From Euhalothece natronophila Z-M001 (GTDB lineage Bacteria; Cyanobacteriota; Cyanobacteriia; Cyanobacteriales; Rubidibacteraceae): a stretch of DNA of 64,000 bases. The notes beneath the pieces were generated by a model. That model was not told the DNA's origin. It did no database searches and saw only the letters and a list, made by a program, of their open reading frames with translations. Shown piece by piece: positions 55,590-64,000 of this stretch. Positions within the stretch are counted from its first letter, which is position 1. Each line of letters opens with the position of its first letter. The stretch lies in assembly GCF_007904085.1 (NCBI RefSeq), contig NZ_CP042326.1, forward strand, positions 2,356,001 to 2,420,000, written 5' to 3'. Both the position numbers and the translations under genes were made by a program.

Positions 55590-56165
55590 ATGGCTTGGGA
55601 AATGATTGTTAATATGACTTCGATCGCGGCTTTTCTTCCTGGATTGGATACAGTTTTTTCCACCCAGGGAATCATGGTCATGTTGTTGGTGGCGTATGCA
55701 GGGGCAATGTGGCTCTTTCTTACTAGCGCACCAAAAGTCCACACTGTTATGGTATCGGATTTAGAGGTGGCTCGTCAGTTTTATGAGGGAGTTTTAAATT
55801 TACCTATTGCCGAAGTGCCACTCCACTATTATTACAATTATGAACAATCTTTAGGGGCAACTGCTATTGATCCCATGTATATGTCTGCGAATACAGGAAT
55901 GGCTAGTAATCCTGGTTTTGCTGCTTCAGAAGGACTTTGGTATCAACTGAAAAAAAATACACAATTGCATATAATTAGTGGTGCAAATTACGGTCACAAA
56001 GAGCGCGATCGTCACGTATGTTTTGATCACGATTGTTTAGAACAAATTTTAATGCAAGTGCAAGCGCGACGACTAAAATTTAAAGTCCGTCGCACCAAAC
56101 CTTTAAACTTTTTAGTTAAAGATTTGGATGAACGAGTGATTGAAATGGCAGAAGTTTCTAACTAG
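55590..56165 (+). CDS. Glyoxalase-fold (VOC) protein with N-terminal membrane segment
   Basis: This is a 191-residue protein. A hydrophobic segment (GIMVMLLVAYAGAMWLFLT, residues ~28-46) anchors it, followed by a vicinal-oxygen-chelate domain: VHTVMVSDLEVARQFYEGVL begins the beta-alpha-beta unit, and HVCFDHDCLEQILMQVQ and LNFLVKDLDERVIEMAEV follow. His, Glu and Asp candidates for metal binding are present. ATG at 55590 is chosen; a TTG upstream is less likely. Similar unannotated proteins are frequent in cyanobacteria. Substrate unknown. Confidence 0.7.
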   Translation: MAWEMIVNMTSIAAFLPGLDTVFSTQGIMVMLLVAYAGAMWLFLTSAPKVHTVMVSDLEVARQFYEGVLNLPIAEVPLHYYYNYEQSLGATAIDPMYMSANTGMASNPGFAASEGLWYQLKKNTQLHIISGANYGHKERDRHVCFDHDCLEQILMQVQARRLKFKVRRTKPLNFLVKDLDERVIEMAEVSN

Positions 56166-56179
56166 TTAGTTGTGGATTT

Positions 56180-56542
56180 TTATGCGGCATATTTTTTGAG
56201 AGTCTCTAAGGAGATCACTTCTAAAGCTCGAGCATGCGTAGAAGCTAAAACAACAGGTGGTGCGACACCAGCTTGTCTCGCTTCTTCCCAACGAGAGGCA
56301 CAAAGACACCAGCGATCGCGCGGTTTTAGTCCTGGAAAATCAAACATGGGTCTTGGGGTACTTAAATCATTGCCTTGGGATTTAGTATATTCTAAAAACT
56401 CTGCTGTTACTTCTGCACAAACTACATGCAACCCGAAATCTTGTCCACCTGTATTACAATAGCCATCGCGATAAAATCCTGTCTTGGGTTGATTACAACA
56501 CAATTCTAAAGGGGTTCCTAAAACATTGGTGGCTTCAGTCAT
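56180..56542 (-). CDS. DUF2237 family protein
   Basis: This is a 120-residue protein of the DUF2237 family, of unknown function but widespread. The core blocks are NVLGTPLELCCNQPKTGFYR, CNTGGQDFGLHVVCAEV, NDLSTPRPMFDFPGLKPRD and WCLCASRWEEA. Several Cys are conserved, suggesting metal binding or a redox role. ATG at 56542 gives the family start. It is convergent with the VOC gene with 14 bp between. Confidence 0.9.
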   Translation of the reverse strand: MTEATNVLGTPLELCCNQPKTGFYRDGYCNTGGQDFGLHVVCAEVTAEFLEYTKSQGNDLSTPRPMFDFPGLKPRDRWCLCASRWEEARQAGVAPPVVLASTHARALEVISLETLKKYAA

Positions 56543-56652
56543 CCTTGTTTTCTCCATTGTTATTTATGCTAGATTTTAGCATACTAATCAGGAACAATCT
56601 ACACTGGAGATTGAGGTTATTTTTATTATTAAAGCGATGAGGAATTAAAAAA

Positions 56653-57285
56653 ATGAGTGAGCAAATTTTATTCACAATTGGACATTCTAATCATTCTATA
56701 GCGGACTTTGTTTCTCTCCTTAAAAAATATAATATTACCGCCCTTGCTGATGTTCGTTCTCAACCTTATAGCCGTTATCTTACTCATTTTAATCAGCCTA
56801 ATTTGAAGCTAGCATTAATGGAAGCAGGAATACAATATGTTTTTCTTGGCAAGGAATTAGGAGGACGACCGCAGGAAGAGAATTGTTATCTCAACGGGCA
56901 AGCAGATTATGATAAAATGGCAGGGACAGAAACCTTCAAGGCAGGAAAAAAGCGATTATTAGAAGGGATTAAGAAATATCGAACTGCTTTAATGTGTGCG
57001 GAAAAAGACCCGTTAGATTGTCATCGTTTTTTATTAGTTTGTCGCTATTTACGTCAAGATCACTTAGCAATTAACCATATTTTAAAAAATGGAGAAATAG
57101 AAACCCATGAAGACTTAGAAAAACGATTACTTAAAAAACAGGGTTTCCCTACAGAAGAAGCAACAACTCAACAGCTTTCTTTATTTGACTTGGATTTCCC
57201 TCCGCCTCAAAAGTCTCCAGAAGAACTGTTAAATGAGGCTTATCGTTTACAATCTCAACAAGTGGCTTATCAGGCAAAATCATGA
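56653..57285 (+). CDS. DUF488 family protein (first copy)
   Basis: This is a 210-residue protein with a DUF488 domain. Conserved blocks are FTIGHSNHSIADFVSLLKKY, LADVRSQPYSRYLTHFNQ and the C-terminal LMCAEKDPLDCHRFLLVCRY; the C-E-K and CHR residues look like a catalytic or ligand-binding site. The C-terminal ~40 residues (QLSLFDLDFPPPQKSPEELL) form an extension. Function is unknown; some authors predict roles with modified nucleic acid. It is the first of four coupled genes: its TGA overlaps the next start by 4 bp. Confidence 0.88.
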   Translation: MSEQILFTIGHSNHSIADFVSLLKKYNITALADVRSQPYSRYLTHFNQPNLKLALMEAGIQYVFLGKELGGRPQEENCYLNGQADYDKMAGTETFKAGKKRLLEGIKKYRTALMCAEKDPLDCHRFLLVCRYLRQDHLAINHILKNGEIETHEDLEKRLLKKQGFPTEEATTQQLSLFDLDFPPPQKSPEELLNEAYRLQSQQVAYQAKS

Positions 57286-57719
57286 TTAAAATTTTCACGA
57301 TTGGATTTACCCAGAAAACTGCTCAAAATTTCTTTGAAACTCTCGGAAAAGTGGGCGTTAAAAAAGTAATAGATACCCGAATTAATAACACTTCTCAATT
57401 ATCAGGGTTTGCCAAAAAAAATGATTTACAATACTTTCTCCAGTCTTTAAAGTCTATTGATTATGATCATCAAATCTCTCTCGCCCCCACTAAGAATTTA
57501 TTAAGCCAATATCGTCAAAAAGAAATGAGTTGGGAAGACTACGAAAAAGCATTTTATCAATTAATCAGCGATCGCGCGATCGACAAACAATTCTCACCAG
57601 AGTCTCTTCACTGTAGTTGTTTATTATGTAGTGAAGCCAAGCCTCATTATTGTCACCGTCGCCTCGTTGCAGAATACTTACAACAAAAGTGGAGAGATGT
57701 AGAAATATGTCACCTTTAA
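57282..57719 (+). CDS. DUF488 family protein (second, shorter copy)
   Basis: This is a 145-residue DUF488 protein, distinct from its upstream neighbour. IFTIGFTQKTAQNFFETL replaces the HSNHS start, VIDTRINNTSQLSGFAKK is the second block, and CSCLLCSEAKPHYCHRRLVA keeps the C-E and CHR residues. Two different family members in tandem suggest a heteromer or two substrates. ATG overlaps the upstream TGA (ATGA) and its own end overlaps the next gene by 13 bp. Confidence 0.88.
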   Translation: MIKIFTIGFTQKTAQNFFETLGKVGVKKVIDTRINNTSQLSGFAKKNDLQYFLQSLKSIDYDHQISLAPTKNLLSQYRQKEMSWEDYEKAFYQLISDRAIDKQFSPESLHCSCLLCSEAKPHYCHRRLVAEYLQQKWRDVEICHL

Positions 57720-58414
57720 CCTCAATTATTTGTTTAGCCAATTCTTGGAAACACGGCGATCGCTGTATTGCTGGAATTAATCTTCAAACAGGGTGTTGGG
57801 TGCGTCCTATCTCTAGCTTAGAAGATGGTCGTATTCCACTTTCTATGCGCTTAATTAATGGGAAAGAACCAAAATTATTAGATATCATCGCAATCCCCCT
57901 AGCAAAAGAGGGTAATGACTTTGGATTTGAAAGTGAAAATTTATCAGTTTTACCGGGAGAATGGAGAAAGCAAGGTGAAGTTGTCCCAAAAGATATTTTA
58001 AGATATTGTCAGCGAGATCATTATGTTTTGCATAATCATAAAAAGTATGTCACCGTTACTGAAATCACCAGAAAACCATTTTTACAACGAAATACCCTGC
58101 AATTAGTTTATGTAACAGAATTTTCCGTAGAAAAGAAATTAAGAGATACAGGAAGCAATCAATATCAAGCTACAATTGTAACAGCAAATGGACAAACTCT
58201 TCGCCGAATTGGTATTACTGATCCTGTATTTGTTCAGAAACTAGATCGAGGAGAACAGCCTAATGTTCCCTGTTTAGTCACGGTTAGTTTAAGTATGCCT
58301 TATCGTCCTGATAATTGGGAAGGAGATGATCCCTGTTGGAAACTCTTAGCAGGTGTTATCGAGTTAGAACCGCAAAATAATCGCAATGATGATATTATAG
58401 ATATTCCTTTTTGA
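57707..58414 (+). CDS. Dual-OB-type domain protein (DUF488-associated)
   Basis: This is a 235-residue protein with SIICLANSWKHGDRCIAGIN and CWVRPISSLEDGR, the opening I associate with the dual OB-fold domain found beside DUF488 genes. A second beta-rich half (VTVTEITRKPFLQRNTLQL, CLVTVSLSMPYRPDNWEGDD) follows. OB folds commonly bind single strands or modified bases. No catalytic residues are evident. ATG at 57707 is inside the end of the DUF488 gene, so translation is coupled. Function is not known. Confidence 0.65.
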   Translation: MSPLTSIICLANSWKHGDRCIAGINLQTGCWVRPISSLEDGRIPLSMRLINGKEPKLLDIIAIPLAKEGNDFGFESENLSVLPGEWRKQGEVVPKDILRYCQRDHYVLHNHKKYVTVTEITRKPFLQRNTLQLVYVTEFSVEKKLRDTGSNQYQATIVTANGQTLRRIGITDPVFVQKLDRGEQPNVPCLVTVSLSMPYRPDNWEGDDPCWKLLAGVIELEPQNNRNDDIIDIPF

Positions 58415-58426
58415 TTTCCTAAGAAA

Positions 58427-59551
58427 ATGAATCAATATTTTGCTACAGTAGCACGAGGATTAGAAGAAATTGCCGCTCAAGAATTAGAAGCATTAGGGGC
58501 AAAGAAAGTTAATCCCACCTTTACAGGAATAGAATTTCAAGGAGATCAAAAATTACTCTATCAAATAAATCTTTGGTCGCGGCTTATTTTTCGGGTTTTA
58601 GTTCCTATCCAAAAGTTTCCTTGTCATAATGCAAAACAACTTTATCAAGGGGTGCAAAGCGTTAATTGGGAGAAATATTTATCTCCTGAACAATCATTAA
58701 TGGTTCACTGTACAGGGAAAAATAAACAACTGAATCATACTCACTTTAGTGCTTTACAAGTTAAAAACGCGATCGCGGATCAGCAAAGAGACTATTTTGG
58801 AAAACGATCAGATGTTAATTTAGAAAATCCTGATTTAATTATTAATCTCCATATCAAAGATACTTACGCTATCCTGAGCTTAGATAGTACAGGAGAGAGT
58901 TTACACCGTCGCGGTTATCGCCCTGCAATGGGAGTCGCCCCCTTAAAAGAAACCTTTGCCGCCGCTTTATTACAAATGACAGATTGGGAAACTCATTTAC
59001 CGTTACTTGATCCTATGTGCGGATCAGGAACATTTCTAATTGAAGCAGGATTACAATCGCTCAATATAGCCCCAGGGTTATTTAGAAAACAATTCGCCTT
59101 TGAGAAATGGTCAGATTTTAATCCTCAACTTTGGCAACAATTAAAACGAGAAGCAAGACAACAGCAACGATCAGAACTTCCTGCTGGAATTTATGGGCGC
59201 GATCGCGCTTCTGAAATGTTAAAACAAGCTAAAACCAATGCCAAAAACTGTAATCTTAATCACCATCTTGACTTAGCCCAAATAGATCTTGAAAACTTAG
59301 AACCACCTAGTGAGCAAGGCATTATTATTTGTAATCCCCCCTACGGCAAACGCCTTGGAGAAGTCAAAGAACTGGGTCAATTATACAAACAACTTGGAGA
59401 TGTTTTTAAGCAACGTTTTAAGGGTTGGATTGCTTATGTTTTATCAGGAAATAAAGAACTAACCAAACAAATTGGTTTAAGAACCTCAAAACGCATCCCC
59501 GCTTACAATGGTTCAATTCCTTGTACCCTTTTACGGTACGAGATTATGTGA
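58427..59551 (+). CDS. THUMP-domain RNA methyltransferase (RlmL/YpsC type)
   Basis: This is a class I SAM-dependent RNA methyltransferase of 374 residues. Residues ~1-160 hold the ferredoxin-like and THUMP RNA-binding part (FATVARGLEEIAAQELEALG). The Rossmann part begins LLDPMCGSGTFLIEAGL, and IIICNPPYGKRLGEVKELGQ carries the NPPY motif for N2-guanine (or N6-adenine) methylation. Family members modify 23S rRNA. It lies 12 bp after the dual-OB gene, so it appears to be the fourth gene of that operon, linking the unit to RNA. Confidence 0.93.
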   Translation: MNQYFATVARGLEEIAAQELEALGAKKVNPTFTGIEFQGDQKLLYQINLWSRLIFRVLVPIQKFPCHNAKQLYQGVQSVNWEKYLSPEQSLMVHCTGKNKQLNHTHFSALQVKNAIADQQRDYFGKRSDVNLENPDLIINLHIKDTYAILSLDSTGESLHRRGYRPAMGVAPLKETFAAALLQMTDWETHLPLLDPMCGSGTFLIEAGLQSLNIAPGLFRKQFAFEKWSDFNPQLWQQLKREARQQQRSELPAGIYGRDRASEMLKQAKTNAKNCNLNHHLDLAQIDLENLEPPSEQGIIICNPPYGKRLGEVKELGQLYKQLGDVFKQRFKGWIAYVLSGNKELTKQIGLRTSKRIPAYNGSIPCTLLRYEIM

Positions 59552-59570
59552 AGTATTACAACTTGATGCT

Positions 59571-59600
59571 CTCCTATTGAATCGAAAATTACATTGGGAG
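59571..59600. repeat. Dispersed hairpin, copy 4
   Basis: CTCCTATTG...CATTGGGAG with core AATCGAAAATT (pairing with one wobble and one mismatch), 20 bp after the methyltransferase stop. Outer GATG/CATC extends the stem. No T-tract follows, so its role as a terminator is doubtful. Confidence 0.65.
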
Positions 59601-59658
59601 CCCCATCAAAAGGATTCAAGACAGGTTACTAGTAACGACGCTAATACATTTTGAAAAA

Positions 59659-59732
<74 letters not shown>

Positions 59733-59967
59733 TTGCACTTTAGCTATTATAAACATAAAGTTTGAGTAGTGACAAGTAAAAAAAGAAAATGATATTGAAC
59801 AATGTTGGGGAATCGCTATTTTTGGGCTCAGCTAGTTCAATATACCAGTCTCTAGGTGTTAACTATTTCCTGCACGGATTAATAAAATTATGTCGGGAGA
59901 TGATTTTGCACATTAAGATACAATAAGAATCTCTCCCTCTCTCAAGCAAGACAAGTAATTAGACTCT

Positions 59968-61071
59968 ATGGGTAGCATCTTTGGGCAACTTTTTCGCATT
60001 AGTACCTTCGGGGAATCTCATGGCGGTGGCGTTGGTGTCGTTATTGATGGGTGTCCGCCACAACTTCCCATTTCCGCAGAAGAAATCCAATTGGAATTAG
60101 ATCGCCGCCGCCCAGGGCAAAGTAAGATTACCACCCCTCGTAAAGAAACGGATACCTGTGAAATTCTGTCTGGGGTATTTCAGGGGAAAACCACAGGAAC
60201 ACCAATTACGATTTTAGTTCCGAATAAAGATACTCGCCCTCAAGATTATAGCGAAATGGCAACCACTTATCGCCCATCTCATGCTGATGCTACCTATGAT
60301 GCGAAATATGGCTTTCGTAATTGGCAAGGAGGGGGACGATCTTCAGCGCGGGAAACTATTGGCAGAGTGGCGGCTGGCGCGATCGCGCAAAAAATTCTCC
60401 GTGAAGTTGCTAATGTGGAAATTGTGGGCTATGTGAAACGAATTAAAGATTTAGAAGCCCCAGTTGATACCGATACTGTCACCCGAGAAGCAGTGGAAAG
60501 CAACATTGTCCGTTGTCCTCACGGGGAATGCGCCCAGCAAATGATTGATCTCATTGAGCAAATTCGCCGCGAAAAAGACTCTATTGGTGGTGTTGTCGAA
60601 TGTGTAGTGAGAAATGTTCCCAGAGGATTAGGGGAACCAGTCTTTGATAAATTAGAAGCAGATCTCGCAAGAGGGATTATGTCCTTACCTGCCAGTAAAG
60701 GCTTTGAAATTGGCTCTGGCTTTTCGGGAACGCTTTTACGAGGAAGTGAACATAATGATCCCTTTTACCCTGATGAAGAGGGAAATATTCGCACTCGCAG
60801 TAATTATTCTGGAGGGGTGCAAGGGGGAATTAGTAATGGGGAAAATATTATTCTCCGTGCTGCCTTTAAGCCCACTTCTACAATCGGGAAATCCCAAGAA
60901 ACTGTTACCAGCAGTGGGGAAGCCACGGAATTAGCCGCCAAAGGACGACATGATCCCTGTGTGTTACCAAGGGCAGTTCCTATGGTAGAAGCTATGGTTG
61001 CCCTTGTTTTGTGTGATCACTTACTGCGCGATCGCGCTCAATGCCACCTTTTTGAACAAGAAGGGGAGTAA
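59968..61071 (+). CDS. aroC: Chorismate synthase
   Basis: Chorismate synthase uses reduced FMN to convert EPSP to chorismate, the last shikimate step, feeding pheA in this window. [20 protein letters not shown] (the first signature), [16 protein letters not shown] (second) and [18 protein letters not shown] are present, and [14 protein letters not shown] is the third. Length of 367 is typical. Upstream lies ~235 bp after the tRNA gene with no other gene. Confidence 0.96.
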   Translation: MGSIFGQLFRISTFGESHGGGVGVVIDGCPPQLPISAEEIQLELDRRRPGQSKITTPRKETDTCEILSGVFQGKTTGTPITILVPNKDTRPQDYSEMATTYRPSHADATYDAKYGFRNWQGGGRSSARETIGRVAAGAIAQKILREVANVEIVGYVKRIKDLEAPVDTDTVTREAVESNIVRCPHGECAQQMIDLIEQIRREKDSIGGVVECVVRNVPRGLGEPVFDKLEADLARGIMSLPASKGFEIGSGFSGTLLRGSEHNDPFYPDEEGNIRTRSNYSGGVQGGISNGENIILRAAFKPTSTIGKSQETVTSSGEATELAAKGRHDPCVLPRAVPMVEAMVALVLCDHLLRDRAQCHLFEQEGE

Positions 61072-61142
61072 TACTAATACAGAAAGCAACACTTTTTGAT
61101 AGAATCTTATAGAAAGTTTAAGATACTCTCATATTTTTATAA

Positions 61143-62117
61143 ATGGATATATTAGTGGTCGGGGCTACGGGAACCCTAGGAAGGCAAATCGTCCGTCATG
61201 CTCTAGAAAAAGGCTATCAAGTAAAATGTTTGGTGAGAAACCCCAGAAAAGCAACATTTCTTAAAGAATGGGGAGCAACACTGGTTAAAGGAGATTTATG
61301 TCAACCTGAAACATTACCCCGCACCTTAGAAGGCATAGAAGCCGTTATTGATGCTGCTACCGCCCGTCCTACTGACGCATTAACCATCAAAAATGTTGAT
61401 TGGGATGGCAAAGTAAATTTAATCCAAGCCTGTAAAAAAGCAGGGGTAGAGCGTTATATCTTTTTTTCGATTCTCAATGCAGAAGCCTATCCTGATGTTC
61501 CCCTCATGGACATTAAACGCTGCACTGAGCAATTTTTAAAAGATGCAGAACTCAATTACACAATTCTCAAGCCCTGTGGCTTTATGCAGGGATTAATCCC
61601 TCAATATGCGATTCCCATTTTAGATAACCAAGCCGTGTGGGTAACAGGAGAAAGCACCCCTATTGCTTACATGGATACCTTAGATATTGCTAAATTTGGG
61701 GTACGCGCCTTAGAAGTTTCTGAAACTGAACAAAAAACATTTCCCCTTGCTGGATCACGAGCTTGGACTGCTGACGAAATTATTAATCTTTGTGAACAAC
61801 TCTCAGGAAAAAATGCAAAAATTTCTCGTCTCCCCATGGGGTTATTAAAATTCTTATCACGAGCAATGCGATTTTTCCAATGGACACGTAATGCCTCTGA
61901 CCGCTTAATGTTCGCTAATGTGTTAGTCAGTGGCAAACCGTTTGACGCGGATATGAAGGAAGTTTATGATACCTTTGGTTTTAAGCCTAATGACATGACT
62001 AGCCTTGAAACCTACTTAAAAGAATACTTCTCACGGATTATGAAGAAATTAAAAGAGATTAATTACGAAAAAGAAAAAAGCAAGAAAAAGAAAACTCCCT
62101 TTAAATCTCAGTCTTAA
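61143..62117 (+). CDS. ycf39: Ycf39-like NAD(P)-binding protein (NmrA family)
   Basis: This is an atypical SDR of 324 residues of the NmrA/Ycf39 type. MDILVVGATGTLGRQIVRHA is the nucleotide-binding motif, followed by KCLVRNPRKATFLKEWGATL and GVERYIFFSILNAEAYPDVP. Ycf39 of Synechocystis acts with HliD in early photosystem II assembly and chlorophyll recycling. This gene is plastid-encoded in some algae. The extra C-terminal basic tail (EKEKSKKKKTPFKS) is unusual and may be cytosol-exposed. It is unlinked to hli or psb genes here. Confidence 0.9.
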   Translation: MDILVVGATGTLGRQIVRHALEKGYQVKCLVRNPRKATFLKEWGATLVKGDLCQPETLPRTLEGIEAVIDAATARPTDALTIKNVDWDGKVNLIQACKKAGVERYIFFSILNAEAYPDVPLMDIKRCTEQFLKDAELNYTILKPCGFMQGLIPQYAIPILDNQAVWVTGESTPIAYMDTLDIAKFGVRALEVSETEQKTFPLAGSRAWTADEIINLCEQLSGKNAKISRLPMGLLKFLSRAMRFFQWTRNASDRLMFANVLVSGKPFDADMKEVYDTFGFKPNDMTSLETYLKEYFSRIMKKLKEINYEKEKSKKKKTPFKSQS

Positions 62118-62195
62118 TGAATTCTTTTGCCTTACGATACAATCAGAAGAACATTCTTGTATTCATAATAAAATTCTAAAAACGGATTAGTAGTC

Positions 62196-63053
62196 GTGCC
62201 GAAAATAGGCATTATTTATAACGATAATAAACCAGTTGCTTACCAAACCGCTTGCCAAGTCCAAGAAAAACTCCAACAGGAAGGATGGGAAGTGGTACTC
62301 GCCACAGGAGTGGGAGGTCTCTTAGGATATTCCAGTCCTGAAACTCCTGTGTGTCATACGCCCATGGACAAGTTAACCCCTCCAGGCTTTGATGAAACAA
62401 TCAAGTTCTGCTTAGTCTTAGGGGGTGATGGTACTGTCTTGTCTGCGTTCCGACAGTTAGCTCCCTATAATATCCCTTTATTAACTGTTAATACAGGACA
62501 CATGGGCTTTTTAACAGAAACTTACTTGAATCAACTTTTTCCTGCTTTGGAGGAAGTATTAGCAGGAAATTACCATGTGGAAGAACGCTCAATGATTACT
62601 GTAAAAGTAATGCGAGGAGAGCGTTTGCAGTGGGAGGCTTTATGCTTAAATGAAATGGTGCTTCACCGGGAGCCTATGACAAGTATGTGTCATTTTGAGG
62701 TAACTGTTGGGCATCATGCCCCTGTAGATATTGCAGCTGATGGGATCATTGTTTCTACTCCCACTGGTTCTACCGCTTATTCTTTGAGTTCTGGTGGTCC
62801 GGTGGTAACCCCCAATGTCCCTGTGTTGCAATTAGTTCCGATTTGTCCTCATTCTCTTGCTTCACGGGCTTTAGTTTTTTCCGATCAAGAACTGATTACC
62901 ATTCATTCTGCTAGTGAAGAACATCAGTTAGTGATGGTGGTAGATGGTAACGGGGGTTGTTATGTACAACCGAAAGATCTCGTTTATGTTGCAAAAGCAA
63001 ACTACTCGGCGTATTTTATTCGTCTGGAACGTCCAGAATTTTCCGTGTCTTAA
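62196..63053 (+). CDS. nadK: NAD kinase
   Basis: NAD kinase phosphorylates NAD to NADP; this one has 285 residues. The GGDGT site is in [18 protein letters not shown], the substrate-contacting NE is in [15 protein letters not shown], and [20 protein letters not shown] is the second motif. Start is GTG ([12 protein letters not shown]). Cyanobacteria often have two isoforms; which one is unclear. It ends ~90 bp before the response regulator gene on the same strand. Confidence 0.95.
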   Translation: MPKIGIIYNDNKPVAYQTACQVQEKLQQEGWEVVLATGVGGLLGYSSPETPVCHTPMDKLTPPGFDETIKFCLVLGGDGTVLSAFRQLAPYNIPLLTVNTGHMGFLTETYLNQLFPALEEVLAGNYHVEERSMITVKVMRGERLQWEALCLNEMVLHREPMTSMCHFEVTVGHHAPVDIAADGIIVSTPTGSTAYSLSSGGPVVTPNVPVLQLVPICPHSLASRALVFSDQELITIHSASEEHQLVMVVDGNGGCYVQPKDLVYVAKANYSAYFIRLERPEFSVS

Positions 63054-63144
63054 GAGAAAAACTCGGCTGGGGATTACCCCATATCGCCAAACCAACTTCT
63101 GTCGAGCTACCTTAAAAGTTAATTGCTCCTGGAGGGCTTCTGCT

Positions 63145-63813
63145 ATGTCGGTTTTACTCATTGAAAATGATCCTTACCTCGCTCAACAGGTGAATTTAGA
63201 TTTAACCCATGCCGGTTATACGGTAACAGTGGTTTCTAACCCTGAACAAGGAGAACCCTATTTTAAAGAGTTACAGCCATCGCTGGTAGTAATCGATCAA
63301 GCACAATTTGGGGAGAAAGGTTTAAAGCTGTGTCGCCAAATTCGAGGAAATAATAACCCAGTATTGATTTTACTGTTTATGAATCAGGATCAATTGCGCG
63401 ATCGCGTAGCTTGTCTCGAAGCGGGTGCAGATGATTATACCTTACTTCCCTATAAAACGGAGCAATTTCTAGAGTTAATAAAACTGTATCTTCAACCCTC
63501 AACAAAAACTCCAGAGCAACTGCATTTTAGCGATTTAGTATTAGATTTATCTCACCGTTGTGTTTATTGTAATGGAAGAAAAATTGAGCTTACAGTTAAA
63601 GAGTTTGATCTGCTTAAGTATTTAATGTCTCATCCTGGAGAAGTTCTCACCCGTGAACAAATTTTAGAAAATGTTTGGGAAGATAATAATGGTGGTGAAT
63701 CTAATGTAATTGAAGTTTATATTCGTTATTTGCGCTTAAAAATTGAACAAGAAGGACATAAACGTTTAATTCAAACTGTTCGTGGCGTGGGTTATGTGCT
63801 AAGAGAAGGATAA
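63145..63813 (+). CDS. OmpR/PhoB-type response regulator with atypical receiver
   Basis: This is a 222-residue regulator. The receiver begins VLLIENDPYLAQQV and keeps a candidate phospho-Asp in LVVIDQAQFGEKG. The switch residue is Phe (LILLFMNQD, normally Thr/Ser) and the conserved Lys is replaced in DDYTLLPYKTEQF (normally TKPF-like). The DNA-binding domain is complete: ELTVKEFDLLKYLMSHPGEV, ENVWEDNNGGESNVIEVYIR and LIQTVRGVGYVLR. Such receivers can act without phosphorylation, as reported for NblR-type regulators; the identity is not established. The ATG at 63145 has a GGAGG site. Confidence 0.88.
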   Translation: MSVLLIENDPYLAQQVNLDLTHAGYTVTVVSNPEQGEPYFKELQPSLVVIDQAQFGEKGLKLCRQIRGNNNPVLILLFMNQDQLRDRVACLEAGADDYTLLPYKTEQFLELIKLYLQPSTKTPEQLHFSDLVLDLSHRCVYCNGRKIELTVKEFDLLKYLMSHPGEVLTREQILENVWEDNNGGESNVIEVYIRYLRLKIEQEGHKRLIQTVRGVGYVLREG

Positions 63814-63843
63814 ATATTTTTCTCCTTCGTTGTTTGTAAACCA

Positions 63844-64000
63844 ATGACCATTTTATTAAAGCGCGATCGCGCTTCTCTCACATTATTCTTGCAACACGTG
63901 ATCGCATTTATTCTATCCTGCTCGCTTCGCCAGCATCAGGATTTTGTTACCGAAATTTTAATCGATACTGATTGCAGACCTTTTGCTGTTGAGGAGTCAT
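63844..64000 (+). CDS. Possible start of an unknown gene (cut by window edge)
   Basis: An open frame begins ATGACCATT (Met-Thr-Ile-Leu-Leu-Lys-Arg-Asp) in a heptamer-repeat context and runs 52 codons to the edge. It includes a HIP1 site and a hydrophobic FLQHVIAFILSCSL stretch. No family is recognised. The start may be repeat-derived. Confidence 0.35.
   Translation, partial: MTILLKRDRASLTLFLQHVIAFILSCSLRQHQDFVTEILIDTDCRPFAVEES

Noticed and set aside
56172-56462. 96-residue plus-strand frame after the VOC gene
   Set aside because: Antisense to the DUF2237 gene, which has clear family motifs.
59811-59967. Small gene or regulatory RNA upstream of aroC
   Set aside because: Only very short frames without ribosome sites are seen, and no recognisable riboswitch or structured leader stands out.

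Overview
This window looks like a chromosomal segment of a cyanobacterium. It carries ndhC-ndhK-ndhJ, phycocyanobilin:ferredoxin oxidoreductase (pcyA), the ferredoxin:thioredoxin reductase variable chain (ftrV), a Ycf39-type photosystem II factor, a PedR-like redox regulator, a cyanobacterial-type carotenoid oxygenase and the cyanobacterial rpsL-rpsG-fusA-tuf-rpsJ order. HIP1 octamers (GCGATCGC), a cyanobacterial hallmark, recur throughout. Genus cannot be fixed by eye; an AT-leaning unicellular cyanobacterium of the Cyanothece/Halothece kind is a guess.

Layout. 1-3300: purD (cut by the window edge), a DUF1997 gene, pheA, purE and a CheY-like regulator. 3590-6900: a minus-strand run tatA / RDD protein / rpmG-rpsR-RNase II. 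6980-12085: pcyA, ftrV, a MOSC protein, an overlapping pair of membrane-anchored proteins and a PlsC-type acyltransferase. 12086-14254: a gene-free stretch with two related hairpins, then three unknown proteins. 14279-18795: yjbQ, ftsH, ndhCKJ and a rhodanese. 18832-22723: hrcA, an MFS transporter, an esterase, a cupin and an IscA-type protein. 22757-27718: the str operon with a good promoter and a likely terminator. 27728-36795: fatty-aldehyde-type dehydrogenase, hybrid sensor kinase, Bax1-like nuclease, DUF167/DUF2993 pair, YbjN, lipoate ligase-like protein, PedR-like regulator and carotenoid oxygenase. 36900-38310: a TnpB-only IS200/IS605-type element. 38395-44977: lpdA, SDR, GNAT, aspartate aminotransferase, glycosyltransferase and aldo/keto reductase.

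45062-53346 is the accessory, rearranged part. Two similar cytochrome P450 genes bracket a nest of insertion sequences (a truncated IS630, an IS1634-like element with a defective transposase, and a complete IS630 inserted inside it), a severed 3' end of a CAP-domain gene, and a second CAP-domain gene that has itself suffered a 1-base frameshift and loss of its tail. A MITE-like palindrome follows. 53370-56542: SelO pseudokinase, a sigma-70-like protein, a membrane-anchored glyoxalase-fold protein and DUF2237. 56653-59551: a tightly coupled four-gene operon (DUF488, DUF488, dual-OB-type protein, THUMP methyltransferase) that is the best candidate here for a poorly described functional system. 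59659-63813: initiator tRNA-Met, aroC, ycf39, NAD kinase and an OmpR-type regulator with an atypical receiver.

Two dispersed repeat families deserve attention. One is a hairpin with a conserved AATC-RAA-GATT core and a stem that changes partly in a compensating way; one copy lies at the tnpB 3' end. The other is a 7-bp repeat (TGACYAA and relatives) that supplies start codons (Met-Thr-Asn) or stop codons (Ser-His-stop) to several genes.
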